Shown: positions 16,536-27,203 of the stretch, one piece after another | Layout: every line of letters begins with the position of its first letter | Numbering within the stretch: the first letter of the stretch is position 1 | Source: Echinicola shivajiensis | GTDB lineage: Bacteria > Bacteroidota > Bacteroidia > Cytophagales > Cyclobacteriaceae | Direction: 5' to 3' | DNA: 64,000 nucleotides | Assembly: GCF_018642165.1 (NCBI RefSeq) | Contig: NZ_JAHHZM010000001.1 | Span: forward strand, 1,102,255-1,166,254 | The notes under the pieces: model-generated | Told to the model about the DNA's origin: nothing | Databases searched by the model: none | The model's input: the letters and a program-made list of their open reading frames with translations, nothing else | Position numbers and translations under genes: made by a program

Positions 16536-17588
16536 ATGAAAACCATCAAAGGCCCAGCCTTATTTATAGCACAGTTTGCAGATGACAATGCCCCTTTTAA
16601 CAGCCTAAAAAGTATCAGTGAATGGGCTAGTAGTATTGGATACAAAGCCATACAAATCCCTTCATGGGACAGTAGATTCATCGATTTGCAAAAAGCTGCG
16701 GAGGACCTAGCCTATGCTGAAGAAATAAAAAGTACTGTAGAAAATGCTGGGCTCCAGATTTCTGAATTGAGTACGCATTTACAGGGACAACTAGTAGCTG
16801 TTAACCCTGCATATAATGAATTATTTGATGCCTTCGCTCCTGAAGAACTCAAAGGAGATTTGAAAGGTAAGTCTGCTTGGGCGACCCAACAATTAATGTA
16901 TGCTGCCAAAGCATCTAAAAACCTTGGTCTCACTGCCCATGCCACCTTTAGTGGTGCTTTGATGTGGCACACAGTTTATCCTTGGCCACAACGTCCTGCG
17001 GGCCTAGTAGAGGCAGGTTTTGAAGAGCTGGCAAAAAGGTGGCTGCCAATATTGGATGAATTTGATAAAAATGGTGTAGATTTATGCTACGAATTGCACC
17101 CTGGAGAAGATTTGCATGATGGAGTGACTTTCGAAATGTTCCTTGAGAAAGTAGACCATCACCCTAGAGCAAATATTCTTTACGATCCAAGCCACTTCTT
17201 ATTGCAGTGTTTGGATTATGTGGAATTTATCGATTTCTATCACGATAGAATCAAAATGTTCCATGTAAAAGATGCTGAATTCAATCCGACCGGAAAGCAA
17301 GGGGTATATGGAGGTTACCAAAGCTGGATCAATAGAGCTGGAAGATTCCGTTCTCTTGGTGATGGACAGGTAGATTTCAATGCTATCTTTAGCAAATTGT
17401 CCCAGTACGACTTTGACGGATGGGCAGTACTTGAATGGGAATGTGCCATCAAGCACCCTGAAGCCGGTGCCATTGAAGGTGCTAAATTTATCAGTGAAAA
17501 AATCATTAGGGTAACAGAAAAAACCTTTGATGACTTTGCTTCTGCCGGCACGGATGAAGCACTGAACAAAAAAATATTAGGAATTTAA
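16536..17588 (+). CDS. Cytoplasmic sugar phosphate isomerase/epimerase-type TIM barrel
   Basis: A 350-residue protein of the AP-endonuclease-2-like isomerase family, longer than the two exported paralogues and without a signal peptide. Metal-site motifs in order are VDLCYELHPGEDLHDG, NILYDPSHFLLQ, KMFHVKDAEF and the last Glu in WAVLEWECA. An aromatic-rich start (GPALFIAQFADDNAPF) resembles proteins found beside Gfo/Idh/MocA enzymes in Bacteroidota. It follows the dehydrogenase by 161 bases containing an inverted repeat, and precedes the cytochrome c gene by 33 bases. It probably handles the imported oxidised sugar together with the Gfo/Idh/MocA enzyme. The exact substrate is unknown. Confidence 0.86.
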   Translation: MKTIKGPALFIAQFADDNAPFNSLKSISEWASSIGYKAIQIPSWDSRFIDLQKAAEDLAYAEEIKSTVENAGLQISELSTHLQGQLVAVNPAYNELFDAFAPEELKGDLKGKSAWATQQLMYAAKASKNLGLTAHATFSGALMWHTVYPWPQRPAGLVEAGFEELAKRWLPILDEFDKNGVDLCYELHPGEDLHDGVTFEMFLEKVDHHPRANILYDPSHFLLQCLDYVEFIDFYHDRIKMFHVKDAEFNPTGKQGVYGGYQSWINRAGRFRSLGDGQVDFNAIFSKLSQYDFDGWAVLEWECAIKHPEAGAIEGAKFISEKIIRVTEKTFDDFASAGTDEALNKKILGI

Positions 17589-17621
17589 TTACAAACCAAA
17601 TCAAACAAACCTATAGAACTA

Positions 17622-18044
17622 ATGAATATCAGCAAACTAGCTAGCGCAGGCGCAATAGCTCTTGCAGGATTTGCCTACGCATGTGGTGGCGGATCAGACA
17701 CAAAAACAGAAGCTACATCCACTCCTGCTGCAACTACACCAGCAAAGGAGATGAGCTTTGACGAAATGTACAAGGATAACCCTACCTACCTAGAAGGACA
17801 GACACTTGTTAAAGGATCTGATTGTATGAGCTGCCATATGGTTGAGCGTAAAATCGTGGGGCCTTCTTATAAGGATGTAGCTGCCAAGTATGAAAGCACT
17901 GAAGAAAACATCGCTACTTTGGCTGAACACGTAATCAAAGGAAACTCTGGTGTTTGGGGAGAAGTGCCAATGCCTGCTCACCCTGGTCTTTCTGAAGATG
18001 ATGCCAAAAAAATGGTGAAATACATTTTATTATTGAAAAAATAA
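17622..18044 (+). CDS. Small class I cytochrome c, probable lipoprotein
   Basis: A 140-residue exported monohaem cytochrome. The signal region is residues 1-20, followed by Cys21 in AYACGGG, a weak lipobox, and a Thr/Ala/Pro-rich linker to about residue 45. The haem site is Cys68-Met-Ser-Cys71-His72, and the distal ligand is probably Met117 (VPMPAHPGL). It lies between an isomerase and a DUF1080 gene. Small cytochromes of this kind accept electrons from GMC-type sugar dehydrogenases, so it is the likely partner of the GMC enzyme encoded divergently at 11100-12779. It could also be a general c5/c551-like carrier. Confidence 0.9.
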   Translation: MNISKLASAGAIALAGFAYACGGGSDTKTEATSTPAATTPAKEMSFDEMYKDNPTYLEGQTLVKGSDCMSCHMVERKIVGPSYKDVAAKYESTEENIATLAEHVIKGNSGVWGEVPMPAHPGLSEDDAKKMVKYILLLKK

Positions 18045-18087
18045 ACCCATCAAGGAGGGCTCAATGCCCTCTTTTATCATTATCCCT

Positions 18088-18834
18088 ATGAAAAAAACCT
18101 TATTATCTCTATCAGCCCTTATCCTATTAGCAACCACTGCTTGTGGATCCGGCCAGAGCAACGAAAACACTTCCAAATCAGAAGAGGAGATTAAAGTAGA
18201 AAGTACCTCTGATAAAAGTGAAGGTGATTGGACCATTCTCTTTGATGGCTCTAATACTGACAGCTGGAAAACCTATAATAAAGAAGCATTAGGCGCAGCG
18301 TGGAAAACAAAAGATGGTGTATTGTACCTTGACTCTTCTGAAAAGGAAGGAAGAGGGGACATTGTTACCAAAAATGAATACAGCAATTTCCACCTCAAGC
18401 TTGAGTGGAAAATCTCTGACAACGGTAACTCTGGAATCATGTTCATGGTACATGAAGATGAGCAATTCAGACACCCTTATGTTACAGGTCCTGAATACCA
18501 ATTGTTGGATGATGAAGGTCACCCTGACGGCAAAAACTTAAAACACCGTACTGCAGACCTATATGACATGATCCAAGCTACAGAAGAGGCTTCTAACCCA
18601 GTAGGAGAATGGAATACTACAGAAATCATTGTTGAAGATGCTAAATTAACCTTCAAACTAAACGGAGTAACCACTGTGGAAACTACCATGTGGGATGACA
18701 GCTGGAAAGAGCTTATCGCGGGAAGTAAATTCAAAAACGCAGAGCATTTCGGGATTTACAAGAAAGGTAAAATCGCCCTTCAAGACCATGGAAATGATGT
18801 CTTCTTCAAGAATATTATGATCAAGGAATTGTAA
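18088..18834 (+). CDS. DUF1080 lipoprotein (3-keto-disaccharide hydrolase-like)
   Basis: A 248-residue lipoprotein. The ATG at 18088 gives a standard signal with lipobox ATTAC (Cys19). A longer frame from 18064 would put eight odd residues before it. The DUF1080 concanavalin-like fold is marked by WTILFDGSNTDSWKTYN, YSNFHLKLEWKISDNGNSGI, GPEYQLLDDEGHPDG and WNTTEIIVEDAKLTFKLNG. The family is named for hydrolysis of 3-keto-disaccharides, and relatives cleave 3-keto-glycosides. Its place after the cytochrome c gene, beside a candidate glucoside 3-dehydrogenase, gives the pathway its expected second step in the periplasm. A terminator follows 24 bases after the stop. Confidence 0.9.
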   Translation: MKKTLLSLSALILLATTACGSGQSNENTSKSEEEIKVESTSDKSEGDWTILFDGSNTDSWKTYNKEALGAAWKTKDGVLYLDSSEKEGRGDIVTKNEYSNFHLKLEWKISDNGNSGIMFMVHEDEQFRHPYVTGPEYQLLDDEGHPDGKNLKHRTADLYDMIQATEEASNPVGEWNTTEIIVEDAKLTFKLNGVTTVETTMWDDSWKELIAGSKFKNAEHFGIYKKGKIALQDHGNDVFFKNIMIKEL

Positions 18835-18857
18835 TAATCAAAATCTATAAAATTAAT

Positions 18858-18879
18858 AAAGCTGGCAAATGTCAGCTTT
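18858..18879 (+). terminator. Terminator of the rightward sugar operon
   Basis: Arms AAAGCTG and CAGCTTT surround a short loop and are followed by a run of T. It lies just past the DUF1080 stop codon. Confidence 0.8.
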
Positions 18880-18943
18880 TTTTTATTTCCCCTGAGCAGC
18901 GGAATAAAAGCAAGACTCGGGATTCTTCCCCAGTACACCATAA

Positions 18944-18975
18944 AAAAGGCCATCCGCCTAGGCGGATGGCCTTTT
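18944..18975. terminator. Perfect 32-base palindrome, terminator of icd
   Basis: The whole 32 bases are self-complementary: AAAAGGCCATCCGCC, then TA, then the exact reverse complement of the first part. The A-run on the left gives a U-tract on the minus strand, and it lies 18 bases after the icd stop. It can act in both directions. Confidence 0.8.
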
Positions 18976-18993
18976 ACTATTTTAAATCATATT

Positions 18994-21587
<2,594 letters not shown>

Positions 21588-22409
21588 TCAATAACTCTCT
21601 TTGTCACTAGGAAAGTCTTCAGACTTTACATCTTTGATATAATTCTCCACCGCTTCGGTCATCACTCCTCTCAAATCAGCATATTGTCTTAAAAAGCGGG
21701 GCTTAAACTCTTGGGTAATCCCCAACATATCATGCACGACCAATACCTGCCCATCCACATGTGGACCAGCACCGATACCTATCACTGGTATCGAAACAGT
21801 CTCAGCTACTCGCTTCGCCAAAGCGGCAGGGATTTTCTCCAAAACAATGGCAAAACAACCACATTCCTCCAGCACCTTCGCATCTGAAATAAGCTTTTCC
21901 GCCTCATCTTCTTCTTTAGCTCGAACAGTATAAGTTCCGAATTTGTATATTGACTGTGGGGTCAAGCCAAGATGCCCCATTACAGGAACTCCCGCACTTA
22001 AAATCCTTACCACTGACTCTCTGATTTCCGCACCTCCTTCTACCTTTACTGCGTGGGCTCCAGATTCCTTCATGATTCTGATGGTCGACCTAAGGGCCTC
22101 AGAGGAATTTCCCTGGTAAGAACCAAAAGGGATATCAACCACTACAAATGAACGTTTTACAGCCCTCACTACTGAAGAAGCATGATAAATCATTTGGTCG
22201 AGTGTAATGGGTAGCGTGGTCTCATGCCCCGCCATAACATTGGAAGCTGAATCCCCTACTAGGATAATATCAATTCCGGCAGTATCTAAAATACCGGCCA
22301 TGGAAAAATCATATGCCGTCAGCATGGAGATTTTTTCTCCACGATTTTTCATTTCTTGAAGCACATGAGTGGTTATTCTTTTAATATTCGAAGACTGATG
22401 AACAGACAT
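21588..22409 (-). CDS. panB: 3-methyl-2-oxobutanoate hydroxymethyltransferase
   Basis: Makes ketopantoate from 2-oxoisovalerate and methylene-tetrahydrofolate, the first committed step of pantothenate and CoA synthesis. The length of 273 residues is normal. Motifs: [37 protein letters not shown] (Mg-binding Asp), VKVEGGAEI, and [20 protein letters not shown], with the catalytic Glu later in [16 protein letters not shown]. It starts 10 bases after the stop of a PyrR-like phosphoribosyltransferase gene, so the two form an operon, although no pathway link is obvious. Confidence 0.96.
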   Translation of the reverse strand: MSVHQSSNIKRITTHVLQEMKNRGEKISMLTAYDFSMAGILDTAGIDIILVGDSASNVMAGHETTLPITLDQMIYHASSVVRAVKRSFVVVDIPFGSYQGNSSEALRSTIRIMKESGAHAVKVEGGAEIRESVVRILSAGVPVMGHLGLTPQSIYKFGTYTVRAKEEDEAEKLISDAKVLEECGCFAIVLEKIPAALAKRVAETVSIPVIGIGAGPHVDGQVLVVHDMLGITQEFKPRFLRQYADLRGVMTEAVENYIKDVKSEDFPSDKESY

Positions 22410-22418
22410 AGCAGTGGG

Positions 22419-22922
22419 TTATTGTAAATAAACGGTAGAGTCCTCTTCTGAAAGATTCACGACAATGTTTTCGCTAAGGGTGGTGGCCAGCTCATAGCCA
22501 GTATAATCAGCGGCTATAGGAAAAAGCTTATGACTTCTGTTGACCAATACAGCCACTTCTATTTTTTTGACCTCATATTTCAAAAAAGGATCTATGGCAT
22601 AGGTCAATGTCCTTGCTGAATTAAGTACATCATCCACTACGATCAGACACTTGTTTTTAAAATCAAATTCCTCTGAAAGTTGCACAGGAGGCTGAACTTT
22701 GGTAAACTTATCAATGGTAATCATCATTTTCTTCACTTCAATAGTGGAGATTTCCTTTACCTTTTCAGCTAGCAGGCCAGCAAATACATAGCCCATTCCA
22801 GATATACCTGCAAAAATAATTTCTTCCTCACCCACATTCCTTTCATATATCTCAAAAGCTATCCGGGTGATTTTTTGTTGGATTTGCTTATGGTTCAGCA
22901 CCAGTGTTTTGATTTCGCTCAT
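22419..22922 (-). CDS. PyrR-like phosphoribosyltransferase
   Basis: A 167-residue type I phosphoribosyltransferase. The PRPP-binding motif is CLIVVDDVLNSARTLTYA, around residue 92-109. The following VAVLVNRSHKLFPIAADYTGYELATT resembles the C-terminal half of PyrR, the uracil phosphoribosyltransferase and attenuation regulator (split: VAVLVNRSHKLF and PIAADYTGYELATT). Whether it binds pyr mRNA or only salvages a base cannot be told. The nearest pyr genes (pyrF, pyrD) are more than 20 kb away. It sits upstream of panB in the same transcription unit. Confidence 0.8.
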   Translation of the reverse strand: MSEIKTLVLNHKQIQQKITRIAFEIYERNVGEEEIIFAGISGMGYVFAGLLAEKVKEISTIEVKKMMITIDKFTKVQPPVQLSEEFDFKNKCLIVVDDVLNSARTLTYAIDPFLKYEVKKIEVAVLVNRSHKLFPIAADYTGYELATTLSENIVVNLSEEDSTVYLQ

Positions 22923-23062
22923 GTTTGTATCTTCAAACTGTTTGAAAGCCGAAAATTAGCTCAAATGCCAATGGATTCAAAGATTTGAATATGATAAAAT
23001 CCATCCTATTCTATCTAATCCAAAATAATTAAATTTGCTATTGGCTTATACTTTTATATTTA

Positions 23063-23992
23063 TCAACGATGAGAATCTTCCTCATGCATGATTTTCACAT
23101 AACTATCATAACGATAAGGGTGGATATATCCCTCCTCTAGTACTTCTAACACCTTACAGCCAGGTTCTGTAAGATGCTTGCAGTTATTGTACTTACACTG
23201 ACCTAAGTATTTTCTCATCTCCACAAAATAGTGGGAAAGTTCTTCATCATCAATATCCAAAATACCAAACTCCTTTATCCCTGGGGTATCTATCAGATAC
23301 CCTCCTCCTTTTACAGGAAACATTTCAGCAAATGTAGTGGTATGCACCCCCTTTGAAGTATAATTGGAAACCTCTTGGGTGGACTGCTGGGCATTTGGAA
23401 TTAATTTATTCAACAAAGTGGACTTACCCACTCCTGAGTGACCTGACAGCAAAGTAGTTTTATCCTGTAGTTTCTCTAAAAACTCCTTTTCCAGCTCTTC
23501 ATCATTCAAAGCTGAAATTTCTAAAACAGGATAGCCCAAAGGCTCATAAATTTCATGAATATCTTGCAAAAACTCCTTATCCTTCACCTTAGAAACCAAG
23601 TCCATCTTGTTTACTACAATGGTAGTAGGAATCCTGAAACTCTCCGTACTAACAATAAATCGATCTATAAAACCCAAAGAAGTACGAGGCTGCCTAAGGG
23701 TAATCACAAGAAATGCCTGATCAATATTGGATGCAAGGATATGGGAAAAATGGCTTTTTCGAGTGGACTTCCTGATTATATAGTTTTCCCGGGGCATGAT
23801 TTCTGCAATTACAGCCGTTTCTTGGTTTTCCTCCTTTACCAAAGAAACATAATCCCCTACAGCAATAGGATTGGTCAACTTCAAATCACTTTGTTTGAAT
23901 TTCCCTCTTAACCTGGCTTGAATGGATTCACCCTCAATTTCCACAGTATACCAACTTCCCGTTGATCGAATTACCCTTCCTTTTTTATTCAT
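23063..23992 (-). CDS. rsgA: Ribosome small subunit-dependent GTPase A
   Basis: A 309-residue, circularly permuted GTPase that helps mature the 30S subunit. An N-terminal OB-fold (RVIRSTGSWYTVEIEG) precedes the G domain, in which G4 (VVNKMDLV) comes before G1 (GHSGVGKSTLLNKL) and G3 (DTPGIKEFG), as the family requires. The C-terminal zinc finger is CKYNNCKHLTEPGC. Its start overlaps the stop of waaA by 8 bases, which points to translational coupling. Confidence 0.95.
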   Translation of the reverse strand: MNKKGRVIRSTGSWYTVEIEGESIQARLRGKFKQSDLKLTNPIAVGDYVSLVKEENQETAVIAEIMPRENYIIRKSTRKSHFSHILASNIDQAFLVITLRQPRTSLGFIDRFIVSTESFRIPTTIVVNKMDLVSKVKDKEFLQDIHEIYEPLGYPVLEISALNDEELEKEFLEKLQDKTTLLSGHSGVGKSTLLNKLIPNAQQSTQEVSNYTSKGVHTTTFAEMFPVKGGGYLIDTPGIKEFGILDIDDEELSHYFVEMRKYLGQCKYNNCKHLTEPGCKVLEVLEEGYIHPYRYDSYVKIMHEEDSHR

Positions 23993-25235
23993 TGAATGAT
24001 TTTTTCACGCCACTGATGATTTTCTGAGCACTTCCCAGGTTTTCCCTCACCAAAACATCCGCAGATTTTGCTGCTTTCTTGTATGCATTAATCGCCTCCA
24101 AATCTACTATTATTTTCTCAAACGAAGCTGCGTCTACAATCTCAAAACCGCAACCTGCCCCCTGACTAATCGCTGCCTCAGGAAACTTACTGACTTTTTT
24201 CAACTTCCCAAAAAGCACGGGAACCCTAAAGGCCAAAGGCTCTAAAATATTGTGCAAGCCCTTTCCAAAAGCCCCTCCTACATAGGCAATATGAGCAAAC
24301 TGATAAAGGGAGGACAGCATGCCTACATTATCTATAAACAGCACTTCCTTCTTGTCCAATTCTGCTTCTTTAATCTCTGAATACTTAATGCTTGACTTAT
24401 TTATTGCTTTCGACCATGTATCGATCACTTTTTGATCAATATCATGTGGCGCGATAATATATTTATATTGAGAATATTTATTGATAAATGGAATGATCAA
24501 ATCCATATCTTCTTGCCAGGCACTACCTATTACAATAACAGGAGCCCCATTGACAAATGACTCCAATTTGGGAAACTTTTTAGGGTTTTCACTGATTGCC
24601 TGAACATTATCAAACCTAGTATCCCCAGCAATGGAAACTTGCTCGACCTCTATTTTTCTCAATAAATCTTCAGTTTGCTTATTTTGAGTAAAAATATGAT
24701 CAAACGACTTCAAAACTTTTCTAAAAAAACCTCCATAGGACTGGAAATACACCTGTTCCTTTCGCATGGAAGCCGAAAATAAAAACAAGGGAATTTGTCG
24801 GTTTTTAGCCTCCAAAATATAGTTGGCCCATAAATCATACTTCACAAAGAAGACAATTTCAGGCTTTACAATATTCAAAAATTGCTGGACATTTGAATTA
24901 GTATCAAATGGCAAATAAGTAATAATATCTACATTAGGCTGAGATTTCTTTATCACATTTTCATAGCCACTGGGACTGAAAAAAGTCACCAATACGGCAC
25001 TATCAGCATAGGTCTTTTTCAAGGCAGCAATAACAGGTTTTGCCTGCTCATACTCCCCCAAAGAAGCTACATGAAACCATACTATCTTGCCCGAAAATCC
25101 ATTTCTAAAAGTTTGGAGCTGATCAAAAACCCCCTCTCTTCCTTTAACTAATCTGGCCAACTTGGACTTTCCTCCTTTAGTCAACTGCAACATCCCAGAC
25201 ATCGCCCAAACAGAAAAATCATATAACACCTTCAT
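23985..25235 (-). CDS. waaA: 3-deoxy-D-manno-octulosonic acid (Kdo) transferase
   Basis: Adds Kdo to lipid A on the inner face of the inner membrane, showing that the organism makes lipopolysaccharide. It has 416 residues: an N-terminal hydrophobic anchor (MKVLYDFSVWAMSGMLQL), WFHVASLGEYEQAKPVI with the catalytic Glu, LVTFFSPSGYE, and the C-terminal GT-B nucleotide-binding part with VLFIDNVGMLSSLYQFAHIA and GGAFGKGLHNILEPLAF. I chose the ATG at 25235 over one five codons upstream. A TAATTTTG promoter-like box ends only 3 bases before this ATG, so the message may have almost no leader. Confidence 0.93.
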   Translation of the reverse strand: MKVLYDFSVWAMSGMLQLTKGGKSKLARLVKGREGVFDQLQTFRNGFSGKIVWFHVASLGEYEQAKPVIAALKKTYADSAVLVTFFSPSGYENVIKKSQPNVDIITYLPFDTNSNVQQFLNIVKPEIVFFVKYDLWANYILEAKNRQIPLFLFSASMRKEQVYFQSYGGFFRKVLKSFDHIFTQNKQTEDLLRKIEVEQVSIAGDTRFDNVQAISENPKKFPKLESFVNGAPVIVIGSAWQEDMDLIIPFINKYSQYKYIIAPHDIDQKVIDTWSKAINKSSIKYSEIKEAELDKKEVLFIDNVGMLSSLYQFAHIAYVGGAFGKGLHNILEPLAFRVPVLFGKLKKVSKFPEAAISQGAGCGFEIVDAASFEKIIVDLEAINAYKKAAKSADVLVRENLGSAQKIISGVKKSFNE

Positions 25236-25337
25236 GCCCAAAATTAACAAGATCGGAACAAACCACCTTCATTATTCCATAATAAAAAAGCCTTAGGTCC
25301 ATCCTGTAAAGCTTCTTCATTGATCATTCTTCTAAAC

Positions 25338-25850
25338 TCATTCTAACCATTCGATGATTTCCAAATTAAAACCAAAAAAACAATCATCAACACAGCTTTC
25401 TGGAACATACCCGCAACTCTGCACAAGTCCATTGTCAAAGGCGGTAAAATAGATGGTATTTATTTTAGGATCAACAGACAAATATTCTTCCTTACAAATA
25501 TCATAAAGTTCATCCAAGGTAAGAGGATCAGTTCCTTCCTCATTTACCCCTACTTCTTCTCCTTCCTCCACATAAAAATCCACAAGTTCCTGTCCACCCT
25601 CATTATCTACATTATAACTTTTAAACACTCTTTTGGTAACCAAACCATTTTGGACAGTAATAGTCGTCTGTGAACTATAGCCGGTCCATGATGAAGTACT
25701 TACTTGATAACGGTAGGATTCATCGTTCTGTGATTTAAGAACTTGCCATTTTTTTTCACTTTTCTCCAATTGATTTTGCTGGTCATTATCATCACAAGAA
25801 AGAAGAAACAAAGCAAGTAAAATGGAAGTAGTAATTTTAAAAGCATTCAT
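25338..25850 (-). CDS. Lipoprotein of unknown function, possibly DUF6174-like
   Basis: A 170-residue protein with a lipoprotein signal: hydrophobic residues 6-17, then LLSC with Cys19. The mature part resembles small domains that begin with a Trp and a YRYQV strand and end in a short beta region. Several cysteines (DICKEEY, LVQSCGYVPESCVDDCFFG) could form disulfides after export. No enzyme motif is visible. It is a single gene between waaA and the peroxiredoxin terminator. I do not know its function. Confidence 0.7.
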   Translation of the reverse strand: MNAFKITTSILLALFLLSCDDNDQQNQLEKSEKKWQVLKSQNDESYRYQVSTSSWTGYSSQTTITVQNGLVTKRVFKSYNVDNEGGQELVDFYVEEGEEVGVNEEGTDPLTLDELYDICKEEYLSVDPKINTIYFTAFDNGLVQSCGYVPESCVDDCFFGFNLEIIEWLE

Positions 25851-25921
25851 CTTGAAATTGTTTAGTTAAAAATATACTCCCCACTAGAACGTAAGAAACT
25901 CCATAAATGCTACAAAAAAAA

Positions 25922-25942
25922 GCCCCGAAAAACTTCCGGGGC
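25922..25942 (-). terminator. Terminator of the perR-peroxiredoxin operon
   Basis: Arms GCCCCG and CGGGGC enclose a 9-base loop. A long A-run on the left provides the U-tract on the minus strand. It lies about 30 bases after the peroxiredoxin stop. Confidence 0.82.
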
Positions 25943-25969
25943 CTTACTATTGAAATTCTTCTCTAAGAA

Positions 25970-26599
25970 TTAGTTTTTAGAAAGGTATTCGGATACACTT
26001 TCTTTTGTAGCTTTCATAGCTTCTTTTCCTTCTTCCCAGTTAGCAGGACAAACTTCTCCATACTTTTCTACGTGCTGAAGTGCATCTACCAATCTGATCA
26101 TCTCATCGATGTTTCTTCCTAGAGGAAGGTCATTGATAGTTTCGTGTCTTACTACACCAGCTTTGTCAATCAAGAATGAACCTCTGAATGCTACTGGAGC
26201 GCCTTCATAAGTAAGTTCTCCTTCTTCATTATAGTTCCACTCACCTGCCAAAACGCCAAAGTTATGGGCTACGGTTTTAGCTGGATCAGCAACCAATGGA
26301 TAAGTAACACCTTCAATGCCACCGTTAGCTTTAGGAGTAGACAACCAAGCAAGGTGAGTTTCTTCAGTGTCGCAAGAAGCTCCTACAACCGCTACACCTC
26401 TTTTCTCGAACTCGGCCAATTTCTCCTGGAAAGCCAAGATCTCAGTAGGGCAAACGAAAGTAAAATCTTTTGGGTAGAAATAGAAGATAACTTCTTGCTT
26501 ACCGATAAACTGCTCCAAAGAGAAGTTTTCTACGATTTCCTCTCCGTTGATAACTGCTGGTGCGCTAAATAAAGGGGCTTTTTTTCCTACTAATGACAT
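25970..26599 (-). CDS. Peroxiredoxin, AhpC/2-Cys type
   Basis: A 209-residue thiol peroxidase that reduces hydrogen peroxide and organic peroxides in the cytoplasm. The peroxidatic Cys is in FYPKDFTFVCPTEI, at about residue 50. The resolving Cys is in HVEKYGEVCPANWEEG near residue 182, with a C-terminal tail ending EYLSKN. It follows a perR-like gene by 41 bases with no terminator between them, so it is very likely under the same promoter and 7-1-7 operator. This gives a self-contained peroxide-response operon. Confidence 0.95.
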   Translation of the reverse strand: MSLVGKKAPLFSAPAVINGEEIVENFSLEQFIGKQEVIFYFYPKDFTFVCPTEILAFQEKLAEFEKRGVAVVGASCDTEETHLAWLSTPKANGGIEGVTYPLVADPAKTVAHNFGVLAGEWNYNEEGELTYEGAPVAFRGSFLIDKAGVVRHETINDLPLGRNIDEMIRLVDALQHVEKYGEVCPANWEEGKEAMKATKESVSEYLSKN

Positions 26600-26640
26600 A
26601 CTTTTAAATTTTAATTGATTAGTTATGTTTAATTTATTTT

Positions 26641-27054
26641 CTACTTATTGTGGCCTTTTAGGACCACTTCTATATCTTCAACTTCAAAATCCTTGATTTT
26701 ATTTTTCTCAAAGAACTCTTTGATCAAGGCCTCCAATTGGTGGTTGTGGTAATCTCTGATTTCATTTGTTTCCTTGTCATATAAATGACTATGAGCCTCT
26801 AGTACAGCATCAAAGCGCATCACGCCGTTGGTATCTATAAACTTCTGGATGATCTTTGCATTGACAAAAGTATCCAGTGTCTTATAGACTGTACCCAATG
26901 ATATACTGGGGTTGTTTCCCTTGACCTGTTCATAAACCCACTCAGCCGTAGGATGACTATGAGTCTGCGATACAGCTTCATATATCACCATGCGCTGATG
27001 AGTAAACTTCAGCCCACCACTTGAAATCTTATTTTTTACCGCTTCAATATTCAT
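26641..27054 (-). CDS. Fur-family regulator, PerR-like, without cysteines
   Basis: A 137-residue Fur-superfamily repressor. The winged helix covers residues 1-80 (KFTHQRMVIYEAV, HPTAEWVYEQV, ISLGTVYKTLDTFV). The regulatory metal site looks like PerR: MRFDAVLEAHSHLYD supplies Asp and two His, and a later NEIRDYHN supplies more ligands. There is not a single cysteine, so the structural Zn(Cys4) site found in most Fur proteins is missing, as in a few known PerR proteins such as that of Leptospira. It is directly upstream of a peroxiredoxin gene and has a perfect 7-1-7 palindrome in its own leader. Peroxide sensing is therefore the best call; iron sensing is less likely. Confidence 0.88.
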   Translation of the reverse strand: MNIEAVKNKISSGGLKFTHQRMVIYEAVSQTHSHPTAEWVYEQVKGNNPSISLGTVYKTLDTFVNAKIIQKFIDTNGVMRFDAVLEAHSHLYDKETNEIRDYHNHQLEALIKEFFEKNKIKDFEVEDIEVVLKGHNK

Positions 27055-27061
27055 TCAGTGT

Positions 27062-27076
27062 TAAGAATGATTCTTA
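27062..27076. promoter_or_regulatory. PerR/Fur-type 7-1-7 operator
   Basis: TAAGAAT-G-ATTCTTA is a perfect 7-1-7 inverted repeat, the same architecture as the Bacillus PerR box. It lies between the predicted transcription start (about 27087) and the perR-like ATG at 27054. Binding there would block the operon and give autoregulation. Confidence 0.72.
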
Positions 27077-27092
27077 TCTAGTAATAGTTCCG

Positions 27093-27123
27093 CAAAACTA
27101 TAGAAGTTCTTCAATTTTTCAAA
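27093..27123 (-). promoter_or_regulatory. Promoter of the perR-peroxiredoxin operon
   Basis: Read leftward, TTTG (27123-27120), 19 bases, then TAGTTTTG (27100-27093). This matches both parts of the Bacteroidota vegetative promoter (TTTG, 19 bp, TAnnTTTG) and is the clearest promoter in the window. Confidence 0.75.
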
Positions 27124-27203
27124 AATTATTTTTTCAGGTACTTTTTGCCCTAAAAGATTCCTCTAAATTTCCTTACCTTTATCTTTTAAAACCACCAATA
27201 TCA

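Noticed and set aside
27021..27203. 61-codon extension of the DUF6588-like protein
   Set aside because: It overlaps the perR start and promoter on the other strand and hides a clean signal peptide at 27204.
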